DNA from: Mermis nigrescens
Lineage: Eukaryota; Nematoda; Enoplea; Mermithida; Mermithidae
Reading direction: 5' to 3'
Assembly (NCBI GenBank): GCA_036768485.1
Contig: JAVLUZ010000154.1
Coordinates: 42,736,284 to 42,800,283, forward strand
DNA length: 64,000 bases
Under the pieces are notes generated by a model, which was given only the letters and a program-made list of their open reading frames with translations, was not told the DNA's origin and did not search any database. This document shows positions 60,901 through 63,874 of this stretch, in pieces. Numbering within the stretch: the first letter of the stretch is position 1; each line of letters opens with the position of its first letter. The position numbers and the translations under genes are program-made.

Positions 60901-63874
60901 GCGCAGCGAATATGAGGTCCAAGCGCTAGTTGGCTCCTGGGAAATGCATTCCGTACATGGGCACAGGGTCAATACGGGGTCAAGTGACTTGACCCTGGCG
61001 GCTGAGCAACCCCGCGACCCCGCAGAAAAAAACCAGACCGACCCCGCAAGAGTTTTGAAAATTTCCCGGAGCAAATGAAGCAAAATCAAGATGCCGAAAA
61101 ATGGGTCGAAATTGAAAATTTTCCTCATAAGTCCTTGAAATAGACCAGAAACTAAAGAATAACGATAAGCCTATTTAGTTCATGTGTATTTCACCCAAGT
61201 ATGAGGTATTTTCGCATTTTTTCAATTTCTCAATTCCTTGAATTCTTGAATTCCTCGAATTTAAATTTTGTCAATTTTGTCAATCTTTTTTCATCATCTA
61301 TTTCGCAATTTCTCTAAAATTTCAATCGTACGAGTTTGTAATGTCCGTACAAACTGTCAAAATCTGTCTCGCTTCTTCTTTGTATTTTTTGTTCAGCAGA
61401 CTAGACTTCCGCGCATCAGTAAAATAAACATATGTCAGGGGCGTAACCAGGATTTCATTCCGGGGGGAGCAAAATTTTCGAAGTACTATATCACGGGAAC
61501 CATTACGAGATATGCGGAAATAATGGCATTTTTGAGCATTTCTCGACGAGATCTATGTCATGGTGAAGTAAAAAATTTTAAAAAATTCAAAAATTTTCTT
61601 GCTTGATTTCAAACTTGGATATCAAAAATCTATCTTTTAAATTTTAACCTACCTGTCTGACTAATTTCTCAATACTAAGTTAAAGCTTGACTCCAAAACA
61701 TTTCGAAATTCTTGTCTTTGCATTTAATTTTGCTGTTTTGCAAAGAAACCTAATGCAGAAAATAATAAAAATTTCTGACATATTCGCTATTTTCAAGTCG
61801 AATCTGGGCTTCTAATGTGAGAAGTACATAAGATAGAAAATGCGGAATCCAGCGCGAAGCGCTGAAAAAGTTTGAGTTTAGAAGCTCAGAAGTGTACTAG
61901 AAACGCATTTTGGCTGTCCTTCTAGTAGACTTTAAGAGTTTTTGATTTTTTCCTTTGGGGAACCTTGTGAAGAATAAAAATATTTTTTCATTTCGGCGGG
62001 GGTGGTTCCCTCCTCCGCCCGCCCCACTCCTCGGCTGGTTACGCCCCTATGTACTCTTTTATTGTTAATAAGAAACAAGTAGATGTGTAAGTTAGTTTTT
62101 CTATTATCATCTTCATTTTTTTCAATTTTTCGAATTTTTCCACTTTCGTTTAAGCGAAAGCTCCCACTTTTTAAAGTTTAGACCGAAAATTTAGGCTATT
62201 ACATATTTTTAAAAAACTTTTCGTTTCTCTATCAAAAATTAGTGATTCCTTAACTTTTTGTAATAATGTTTTTGACGGATAGATTTTTTTGAAAGACATA
62301 TGTGCATACTACGAGTATCATTTCAATATAAAATTGATGGTGGCCCTAACCGTCTAGCTATGCTACATATTATGTGGATTTTGTTGATAAACGAATAGTA
62401 AGCGTCATATAGTTGGATCGATCTCGCATGTAACATACATTAAAAACATCAACTTATAACTTTTAAGCACATTCACGCAAGTATTTTTGAATAAAAAGAG
62501 CCCAAAAGCACTAGAAAGAAGAATTAGGAATTGCACGCTTTTCGCCTAAAAGTTTGGTATTTTACGGGAACTAAGATCTTAGTTCATTTTTTATTGTTTT
62601 CATTTTTTCATTCTTTCATTATTATTTAGCTTTGTTTAACACATGTATGCTTGTATGTAATGTATGTACGAGTGTGGAGCTCATTTCAAGAGAATATTTC
62701 CATTATTTCTATTTATCCAGATAAGTACGAAAGTTTTATTTCGAAGCACATATATCCAGCCCAGCTGTCTTATCGATAATGCATATGAAACAAGAAACCT
62801 AGTACGTAACGGACTTTTAGTTTTGTAAGACCTACCATTTAGCCGTCCGAAATTTCAGCCAAATTTTTATTTCAGCATATTTTGTGAGCTTTAGTCAGTA
62901 ATTTGGCTCTTACGATTAGATTTTAATTTCGAACCGAAAATGTGGGACTCAGATTTTTGGACAAAAAGTAAAATTAATTATCCCACTGTCAACCCAGGTC
63001 CAATTAATTATCGAGCCGAATGCGAGCAAGAATATGTGTTTGTTTATGTTTGAGTAGATGCCATACATGATCTATGAGAAAGAGTTTCTGGAGGGGTTCC
63101 ACCGGAAAAATTTTCAACGCCCAGAATTGACGATTTTTCGAAAGTTTCGAAAATTTTCCTAAAAATTCGTACAAAAGTGCTTTTTTTAAAATAATTTTAG
63201 CTATCTCATTTGCTCAAAAGTGTCAAATTTTTGGCGCTTTGCGCCGATTTACTCATGTTTTGACTTATATACATATTGTTCAACTGATCGACTTTTTGAT
63301 TTTCTTCCAAATTTTTTTAATTTTTTAAGCTCTAGAAACACATAGCATCGTCAGCAACGCCAAAAAACAGTGTTTTTGACGTGTATCCACCATTTTTGGG
63401 CCCAAAAAGAGGCATTTTAAAATTTCAGCCCACCCCCCCCTTATTCCTATGTTGTGCATGTCTGGTAGGTACTTGATCAATTTTTGCCCTGTTCACAGCC
63501 GAAATCGAATCGTCGAATTGGGCGCATACGTAATACAGTTTGCCGAGCAATAATTGGGCCTCGAATTGGATTTGGGGCAATTTAGTCGAAAAAGCGGCGC
63601 TTGTCAACTGATTGACGCCGTCGACAACGGCTGACAAGTGCTTGCGAGCTTTTTTCAACGCATCTCTATTGCTGGAGTCCGGTTGCGGCAAATCTTCGAA
63701 CGCTTCGAGAAATTGTTCCAATAAAGTTTCGCCCGACAAAAAATTGGACAAATTTTCCAAGCCGGAATTTTTGGCGCAAATTTGCGGCAATAGCGTTTGC
63801 AAGCGCTTGAAATTGCCCTCTGCGCGACATTTTTCCACTTCGACGTCCAATCTATAGCCTTTTAATTTGGACAT
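30661..63874 (-). CDS. TTC7: TTC7-family gene, 12-exon model (gene span)
   Basis: Tetratricopeptide-repeat protein of the TTC7/Ypp1 family. Known role of the family: scaffold that, with FAM126/hyccin and EFR3, holds PI4-kinase III alpha at the plasma membrane to make PI4P. Exons (minus strand): 63874-63473, 60936-60733, 59505-59298, 51151-about 50897, about 47634-47442, 45113-44897, 42869-42708, 40787-40523, 38418-38283, 36990-36716, 34029-33829, 30971-30661. Phases join through all 11 introns and give 2,829 nt, that is 942 residues plus TGA. Vertebrate TTC7A/B are about 840-860 residues; the excess lies in Ser/Ala/Gly-rich linkers in exons 3, 4 and 10. I aligned it by eye to the family from memory. 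Ten of eleven junctions are well supported; exon 4/5 is not. Introns are filled with MITEs. Confidence 0.93.
31200..31555. other. TTC7 intron 11, nothing recognised
   Basis: AT-rich intron sequence with no repeat family assigned. Confidence 0.4.
31577..31978 (-). repeat. Family E copy in TTC7 intron 11
   Basis: Starts near CATACGTGTTCTGGAGGGG and ends CATGCTGTACATGTATAG. Contains GGCGCTTCGCGC at about 31751, TTTTGACAATATTTTGTTC and CGTGTACCCTTCGTTTTTAG. Confidence 0.7.
31979..32283. repeat. Two family D copies
   Basis: The first is a minus-strand piece (about 31979-32090: GATAGGCCGCCAGAATC, TTTGGCTGCTGCCCACC). The second, 32143-32283, begins CATATATGGGCAGCGACC and ends AAGCCCACATGTG, with CTTCTGGG and ATTCTTGG outside (6 of 8). 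Confidence 0.7.
32369..32635 (-). mobile_element. Family A MITE in TTC7 intron 11
   Basis: Begins CATACCTGGGCGTGGGGG and ends GTGTCGCCAACCTATG. GTAAGCGG (32361-32368) and GTGGGCGG (32636-32643) agree at 6 of 8. Core intact. Confidence 0.82.
32644..33435. other. TTC7 intron 11, mostly unassigned
   Basis: Includes a GC-palindrome remnant (GACGCTTCGCGC near 32748) and CAACCAACGTTTTTCAAAGG. Nothing coding recognised. Confidence 0.4.
33440..33795 (-). repeat. Family E copy close to the exon 11 donor
   Basis: From about CATACATAATCTAGGGGG to CCATACTGTGCAAGTCTG. Contains GGCGCTCCGCGC at about 33625 and AATGTCAGAAACGCTGAAAA. It ends about 35 bases from the exon 11 5' splice site. Confidence 0.7.
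33829..34029 (-). CDS. TTC7: TTC7 exon 11 (residues 773-839)
   Basis: The acceptor is ATTATAG|GTCTTG and the donor AAAGCTG|GTTAAA. Contains MQSNIWLELAELFLSSDDYL then EEVRECVEEACLTFPNSHQV and LYLKGRLLQKAG. This matches the family C-terminal TPR: [40 protein letters not shown]. The real frame is not the longest one here; another minus-strand frame is open over the same bases and should be ignored. The acceptor is preceded by 270 bases that are strongly T-rich on the sense strand. Confidence 0.92.
34031..34300 (-). repeat. T-rich (sense strand) tract before exon 11
   Basis: A-rich on the plus strand (GAAAGAAGAAAGAAAATGAG, AAATAAATAAGTAAATAAAT). On the gene's sense strand it is a long pyrimidine/T-rich run leading to the exon 11 acceptor. 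Confidence 0.8.
34490..35130. repeat. Two degraded family D copies in TTC7 intron 10
   Basis: About 34490-34690 (CAATTTTCGGCGCTATTTTT, CAGAATTTGGTTACTGCCCA) and about 34955-35130 (CCAGAATTGAATTTTCGGC, AAAATTTAGTTGCTGCCAAC). Confidence 0.6.
35131..36415. other. TTC7 intron 10, mostly single-copy-looking
   Basis: No coding signal. 35780-35950 has short repeats of AAGCGAA/CGCTTC. 36040-36400 has G-rich C-like material (GTTGGGGGAGAGGCAGCC). Confidence 0.45.
36417..36678 (+). mobile_element. Family A MITE next to the exon 10 donor
   Basis: Begins CATACGTGAGCAGCACC and ends CATTTCCAGGTGTG. ATTCCCAG (36409-36416) and ATCCCCAC (36679-36686) agree at 6 of 8. The duplication ends 29 bases from the exon 10 donor. 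Confidence 0.82.
36716..36990 (-). CDS. TTC7: TTC7 exon 10, variable Gly/Ala/Ser linker (residues 681-772)
   Basis: The acceptor TTTTTCTAAG|CTC adds one base to the codon split from exon 9 (Ser). The donor is AGTTTAG|GTACGG, phase 1, and joins exon 11 as a Gly codon. The 92 residues are low-complexity (AEGLTSTAHDGCSVTGGAGG, then AVAESVASNAAAGTADAGGS), in the place where vertebrate TTC7 has a Ser-rich regulatory linker of little conservation. Support comes from position, phase on both sides, GC-rich codon use and the 275-nt open frame, not from residue identity. A family A element ends 37 bases from the donor. Confidence 0.82.
37075..37285 (-). repeat. Family C copy in TTC7 intron 9
   Basis: Contains GGCTCGAAATTTAGGGTAG, CAATTTTTCCGAAAATTGGG and GGGAGCGACCAAGTTTGGG. 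It abuts a family H element. Confidence 0.65.
37294..37448. mobile_element. Family H MITE, 155 bp
   Basis: Begins CAGGCACGTAGCTCTGC and ends GCCAGCTACGTGCCTG. TCTGTTAC (37286-37293) and TCCGTTAC (37449-37456) agree at 7 of 8, a hAT-type 8-bp duplication. Confidence 0.88.
38283..38418 (-). CDS. TTC7: TTC7 exon 9 (residues 636-680)
   Basis: The acceptor is TTTATCAG|TGGAGC, where two bases complete a Val codon; the donor is GCCATC|GTAAGC, phase 2. It encodes VEQALDDYPSHYGLLVFRLK then LEMKLQKASGALLTAKDLLL and FWRLPS. This corresponds to the family's [20 protein letters not shown] then EEALVTCRQVLRLWQ. It is the last exon before the variable linker. Both splice sites are near consensus. Confidence 0.9.
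38525..38725 (+). repeat. Family C copy in TTC7 intron 8
   Basis: Has CCCCGTTCCCCAAAGCCAG, TTGGCCAAAAATTGGAAGTC and ACCCGAAATTTCAAGCCGTC. Confidence 0.65.
38908..39074. mobile_element. Family H MITE, 167 bp
   Basis: Begins CAGGCACGTAGCTGGCC and ends AGAGATACGTGTCTG. GTCTGGCA (38900-38907) and GTCTGTCA (39075-39082) agree at 7 of 8. Confidence 0.88.
39172..39391 (+). mobile_element. Family A MITE, left end decayed
   Basis: The core AAATTTTTCAAAGGTCAAAA and CACTATCCATTGACATC is intact; the right end is CCACACCCAGGTATG. The left end GGGGGCCGGGTCGGTGCG no longer matches. Confidence 0.7.
39560..39700. repeat. AATC/AACC simple-repeat-like tract
   Basis: Loosely repeated CAATCAACCAATTAACTGAC-type sequence in TTC7 intron 8. 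Confidence 0.7.
40042..40482 (+). mobile_element. Family B MITE next to the exon 8 donor
   Basis: Begins CAGTGTATGTACAAGGTCC and ends CGAATACAAAAAAACACTG. CTCACAAC (40034-40041) and CTCCCAGC (40483-40490) agree at 6 of 8. Two GC palindromes (GGCGCGAAGCGCC at about 40245, GGCGCGCAGCGC at about 40339). The exon 8 frame reads into it if the donor is ignored. Confidence 0.87.
40523..40787 (-). CDS. TTC7: TTC7 exon 8 (residues 548-635)
   Basis: The acceptor is GTTATTCAG|GCC, phase 0; the donor TTAG|GTCCGC, phase 1. It encodes AQCSAVHNERQRLNGEALRA followed by three consecutive TPR helices: LRAYRLASDADPRD, IGRLDDAARLCRVALAKR and LILTADGQYAEALRL. These match the vertebrate ALQTLERAQQLAPSDP, ISSAMEQLQEALKVRKDD and LFSAQKHHQHALDVV. 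The frame reads on into a family B element about 40 bp beyond the donor. The donor was chosen because joining it to exon 9 gives EALRLVEQALDDYPSHY, with family spacing and no extra residues. The donor hexamer GTCCGC is weak. Confidence 0.9.
40805..41300 (+). repeat. Family D copy followed by a family E copy
   Basis: D at about 40805-40930 (GGGGGGTCTGGCTGGGCC, CCAATTATGAGGGTCAAA); E at about 40940-41300 (TTGGCGCTTCACGCC at about 41082, GTCAGAAACGCAGAAAAAC). Confidence 0.65.
41335..41560 (+). repeat. Family C copy in TTC7 intron 7
   Basis: Contains AAGTTGGTTGTCCACCC, GTTTTTGGCCAAAAATTGAG and GAAATTTCAGGCCATTACAT. Confidence 0.65.
41995..42433. mobile_element. Family H MITE interrupted by a family A MITE
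   Basis: The left end CAGGCACGTAGCTGGCC and the right end AGAGCTACGTGCCTT lie outside an inserted A copy. CAAGGGAG (41987-41994) and CAAGGGGG (42434-42441) agree at 7 of 8. Without A the element is about 180 bp, as in the other H copies. Confidence 0.87.
42141..42398 (+). mobile_element. Family A MITE nested in family H
   Basis: Begins CATACGTGGGCAGCAAG and ends CCACGCCCAGGTGTG. GTCCGGAC (42133-42140) and GTCTGGAC (42399-42406) agree at 7 of 8. Confidence 0.9.
42440..42655 (+). repeat. Family C copy in TTC7 intron 7
   Basis: Contains AAAGTCGGTCTTTTACTTCC, CAGTCAGAAATTTTGATCCC and AAAATGGCCCACCAGACC. Confidence 0.6.
42708..42869 (-). CDS. TTC7: TTC7 exon 7 (residues 494-547)
   Basis: The acceptor is TTGTTCAG|GTG, phase 0; 162 nt. 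It reads VKYLLASQTCIEQLGLYDDG then IAFAKTALGIAQKF and RAHLMIGSGLSLK, matching the family's [21 protein letters not shown] and YLALGLTYSLQ. The donor is unusual: TTGAAG|GCTAGT, a GC 5' splice site. The only nearby GT (GCTA|GTTGCT) leaves a phase that neither acceptor of exon 8 can complete. With GC-AG splicing the protein runs GLSLK-AQCSAV without gap or insertion relative to the family. Confidence 0.88.
42913..43738. mobile_element. Family F element with T/A-rich interior
   Basis: The left end CACTGGTTCGTAGCCAGG and the right end (complement CAGGCCCATAGCCAGAGG) are F-type. TGAGTA and TGCGTA outside agree at 5 of 6, fitting the 6-bp duplication seen at 19691. It contains a TTTTATTTTA low-complexity run (42945-43185) and GGCGCGATGCGCC at 43458. 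Confidence 0.72.
43745..44090 (+). repeat. Family E copy in TTC7 intron 6
   Basis: Contains TTGGAATTCTAAGAGGGGTT, CTCCTCCTTTCTAGAACATG and GGTGCGAAGCGCCG at 43949. Confidence 0.7.
44091..44780. other. TTC7 intron 6, nothing recognised
   Basis: AT-rich, no assigned repeat family. Confidence 0.4.
44897..45113 (-). CDS. TTC7: TTC7 exon 6 (residues 421-493)
   Basis: The acceptor is GCATAG|GTCTCT; one base completes the Arg codon split with exon 5. It encodes SLRAVASAQNLLAILLSRLG then QYGLLCETYEKAARFAYGD and IFVWFQFALALLCNGRFARS. This is the central TPR block, matching the family's [38 protein letters not shown]. I place the donor at CCGGGC|GTGGAA (phase 0), which joins in frame to exon 7. The frame remains open to a stop 21 codons further on, so a later donor is possible but would break the phase with exon 7. 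Confidence 0.9.
45860..46160 (+). repeat. Family E copy in TTC7 intron 5
   Basis: Contains ATGCCCCATCTTTCTAGAAC, CAATATACAGTCGAAAAAAT and GACGCGAAGCACC. A small palindrome TGACACGTAACGTGTCA sits at 45859-45875. Confidence 0.65.
46310..46635 (-). repeat. Family J dispersed repeat
   Basis: Reverse copy of the 26940-27265 repeat: AAAAATAATTTAATCCGTT, CTCTTCGTGAATATTCGCG and AATAGGTTTTGGCCCGCAAA. Confidence 0.75.
47442..47634 (-). CDS. TTC7: TTC7 exon 5 (residues about 357-420; 5' end uncertain)
   Basis: Carries the family signature YFCPKNVMEEAYLLLNISEA then IACKEAVLSRAEDHRNARQ, equivalent to the vertebrate [30 protein letters not shown]. The donor CAGAG|GTGCTT (phase 2) joins exactly to exon 6. 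The acceptor used here is TTTGACAG at 47636-47635. AG sites at 47620-47619 and 47608-47607 are also possible but would need a phase-2 donor in exon 4. The core match is strong; only the first 5-10 residues are in doubt. Confidence 0.87.
47735..47905 (+). repeat. Family C copy in TTC7 intron 4
   Basis: Contains AACTCAAAGTCGGTCGATTC, TTTTGGCCGTTTTTGGC and TTTCGAGCTGTTACATGTG. Confidence 0.65.
48014..49001. mobile_element. Mariner-type element (CACAGGGTGGCCC ends), split by a C copy
   Basis: The left end CACAGGGTGGCCCAAAAACT and the right end (complement CACAGGGTGGCCCAAAAATA) face each other. TA abuts the left end and lies two bases outside the right end. The inner part of the right TIR is cut by the C copy at 48756-48970; across it the TIR continues (GGCGTCGAA then ATGCTTTAGTCATAACTA). 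No transposase frame. Confidence 0.8.
48756..48970. mobile_element. Family C element nested in a mariner-type TIR
   Basis: Begins CATACATGTAACGGATT and ends CCTCTTAATGTATG, showing that C also has CATA-type ends. TCCGGCAC and TTCGACGC outside agree at 5 of 8, and both match the interrupted TIR, so they can be read as a diverged 8-bp duplication. Confidence 0.78.
49274..49348. repeat. Perfect 34-bp hairpin, 7-base loop
   Basis: The left arm AATTCATAAACACGACTATG continues to ATATTTT at 49307; loop ACATTGC; the right arm 49315-49348 is its exact complement. It lies in TTC7 intron 4 without a recognisable family around it. Arm identity suggests recent origin. Confidence 0.95.
49349..49930. other. 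TTC7 intron 4, nothing recognised
   Basis: AT-rich intron DNA, no assigned repeat family. Confidence 0.4.
49940..50260 (+). repeat. Family E copy in TTC7 intron 4
   Basis: Contains CATTTTTGACGTTTTGAACA, AATATAATCAAAAAACGAG and GGCGCGAAGCATC. Confidence 0.65.
50897..51151 (-). CDS. TTC7: TTC7 exon 4 (residues about 272-356; 3' end uncertain)
   Basis: The acceptor is TTTTTTAG|CCGTGC; two bases complete the codon split from exon 3. It reads AVHCLRNILLNVDRSFTQQA then RSACRQLAAALMRHSSSN, matching the family block [30 protein letters not shown]. The rest is a Ser/Thr/Gly-rich linker ending near PALPEVGDIGAA. I chose the donor GCCC|GTGCTG (exon end 50897, phase 1) because it fits the 2-nt start of exon 5 at 47634. 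An alternative phase-1 donor is ACCG|GTGACG (end 50963). An additional small exon between exons 4 and 5 cannot be excluded. Confidence 0.8.
51300..51495 (-). repeat. Partial family E copy in TTC7 intron 3
   Basis: Contains CGCCGCTTCGCGCCAAATGG, TTTCGTTGAATTTTGTTG and AGCGTCGTCGAAAACGTC. Confidence 0.6.
51635..52965. mobile_element. Family F element carrying a B copy and tandem 105-bp units
   Basis: The left end GGACCATATTCAGGATTTTA is F-type; the right end near 52960 is unclear. Inside is a B copy (51950-52377), then about four units of 105 bp (52395-52840), each with TCTAACTCAAATTTGA, a GTTTTGA-CG-TT-AGAAGA motif and a GC palindrome (GGCGCAAGGCGCC, GTGCGGAGCGCC, GCGCGAAGCGCC). Confidence 0.65.
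51950..52377 (-). mobile_element. Family B MITE nested in a family F element
   Basis: Begins CACGGTTTTTTTGTATTCGG and ends TTGTACAAAACAAAAACACTG. The outside sequences TGCAGACTGC (left) and TGCAGAGTGC (right) are duplicates of the F-interior GC palindrome site, so B inserted into one of these palindromes. Confidence 0.85.
53678..54710. mobile_element. hAT-type element, perfect 8-bp duplication, with a nested B copy
   Basis: Begins CAGTGGCGGATCTGGGATTT and ends TTGAATCCGCCCCTG. GGCAACTG flanks it at 53670-53677 and 54711-54718. CAG-GGCGGAT ends and the 8-bp duplication fit hAT. The interior has GGCGCGAAGCGCC at 53913. A family B copy starts at 54115 (CAGTATTTTTTTTGTACAAG) and runs to about 54500. 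No transposase frame. Confidence 0.92.
54115..54500 (+). mobile_element. Family B MITE nested in a hAT-type element, 3' truncated
   Basis: Contains AAGGTCCGTTTGTAAAGGC, GGCGCGAAGCGCC at about 54324, a second GTGCGAAGCGCCG at about 54417 and TTTTTATACATGTACAAAGA. The usual right end GAATACAAAAAAACCGTG is missing. Confidence 0.8.
55063..55513 (+). mobile_element. Family B MITE in TTC7 intron 3
   Basis: Begins CAGTGTTTATTTTTGTACAA and ends GAAAAAAACCGTA. TGTTAAAC (55055-55062) and GTTTAAAC (55514-55521) agree at 6 of 8. Both GC palindromes are mutated (GGCGCGAAGCGTTG, GCACGGAGCACCG). Confidence 0.85.
55522..56690. other. TTC7 intron 3, no gene seen
   Basis: AT-rich. Contains one isolated GC-palindrome remnant (GGCGCAAAGCGC near 56537). 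Confidence 0.45.
56690..58320. repeat. GGTTGGCTGGTTCCC minisatellite, about 1.5 kb
   Basis: Starts after a hAT-like end CAGTGGCGGATGTAAGA (56694). From about 56790 the sequence is units of 21-24 bases such as AAAGGTTGGCTGGTTCCTTA and AAGGTTGGTCGGTTCCCAA. The reverse frame reads as repeated Glu-Pro-Thr-Asn-Leu-Phe and Gly-Pro-Ala-Asn-Leu, but unit length varies, so coding is unlikely. It lies within TTC7 intron 3. Confidence 0.93.
58495..58735 (+). repeat. Family C copy in TTC7 intron 3
   Basis: Contains AAACCAGAAAATCTTTGACC, TTAGGCCAAAAATTGAACCC and CGAAATTTCGAGACGTTAC. Confidence 0.65.
58783..59007 (+). mobile_element. Family A MITE in TTC7 intron 3
   Basis: Begins CATAGGTGGGCGGCACC and ends CACTCCCAGATATG. 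CTACTCAC (58775-58782) and CTACCCAC (59008-59015) agree at 7 of 8. Confidence 0.88.
59298..59505 (-). CDS. TTC7: TTC7 exon 3 (residues 203-271)
   Basis: The acceptor follows a T-rich tract and reads CGAAATAG|CGC, phase 0. The donor is AAAAG|GTGAAT, phase 1. After RFLMSVRSV the exon has a low-complexity Ser/Ala/Thr/Pro run (about 30 residues) of the kind found in family linkers. The conserved helix follows: LLGPFIKAAFQRAPAALIDR then HEVAK, matching the family pattern of ILE-ALQRAP helices followed by a -G-V-KG-RELREVL segment that continues in exon 4. The Ser/Ala run is encoded by GC-rich codons, and its length is probably lineage-specific. Confidence 0.88.
59510..59640 (-). repeat. T-rich (sense strand) tract before exon 3
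   Basis: A-rich on the plus strand (ACAAAAACAAAAAAGAACG, AAAGAAATAAAAAAGAAAAA). Provides an extended polypyrimidine-like region upstream of the exon 3 acceptor. Confidence 0.75.
59641..60285. other. TTC7 intron 2, nothing recognised
   Basis: AT-rich, no assigned repeat family and no coding signal. Confidence 0.4.
60290..60630 (+). repeat. Family E copy in TTC7 intron 2
   Basis: Contains TTTTTTGCGTCTCTCATCAT, TAACATAATCAAGTATGATT and GGGCGCGAAGCGCGC at about 60480. Confidence 0.65.
60733..60936 (-). CDS. TTC7: TTC7 exon 2 (residues 135-202)
   Basis: Phase 0 on both sides. The acceptor is TTTCCCAG|GAG and the donor TTGTAT|GTACGA. It encodes EPTSAWTSYSLRTLRLVAEA then FAVRGLSLEAIV, matching the strongly conserved vertebrate block LLSEAFVIKGLSLERL. 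It ends with DLVASFERSIEISLLY, the counterpart of the CFERASWIAQVFLQ helix. Between them lies a short basic stretch (HHRRRSASFSSR) that is variable in the family. GC content is higher than in the flanking AT-rich intron. Confidence 0.92.
61436..62047. mobile_element. Family F element (AGGGGCGTAACC ends) in TTC7 intron 1
   Basis: The left end CAGGGGCGTAACCAGGATTT and the right end CGGCTGGTTACGCCCCT form a TIR of about 14 bp, followed inward by G-rich tracts. The interior includes CAGCGCGAAGCGCTG at about 61851. ATGT adjoins both ends, but a longer duplication could not be read. Confidence 0.8.
62048..63053. other. TTC7 intron 1, nothing recognised
   Basis: AT-rich, no assigned repeat and no coding frame. 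A TACGAGTGTGGAGC motif near 62667 is unremarkable. Confidence 0.4.
63062..63464 (-). mobile_element. Family E element abutting the exon 1 splice donor
   Basis: The left end CATACATGATCTATGAGA and the right end CTATGTTGTGCATGTCTG are imperfect inverted repeats. GTAGATGC (63054-63061) and GTAGGTAC (63465-63472) agree at 6 of 8. The right copy is exactly the first eight bases of intron 1 (GTACCTAC on the minus strand). The interior has GGCGCTTTGCGCC at 63232. Confidence 0.75.
63473..63874 (-). CDS. TTC7: TTC7 exon 1 (residues 1-134)
   Basis: N-terminal exon. The start is the ATG at 63874 (context ACAAGTATGTC); the frame opens MSKLKGYRLDVEVEKCRAEG, the usual TTC7 beginning where a basic residue run leads into a DVE-ERCRAEG helix. 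It continues through a leucine-rich helical stretch (FLSGETLLEQFLEAF) to LLLGKLYYVCAQFDDSISAV, the first family TPR-like pair (vertebrate form LILGKLHYVEG). The exon ends after KIDQ at CAA|GTACCT, phase 0. The frame stays open past this donor into intronic repeat, so the raw ORF is longer than the exon. A CATA-ended element starts at the splice site itself (see 63062-63464). The start agrees in position with the family, and no upstream in-frame ATG was seen in the remaining 126 bases. Confidence 0.93.
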
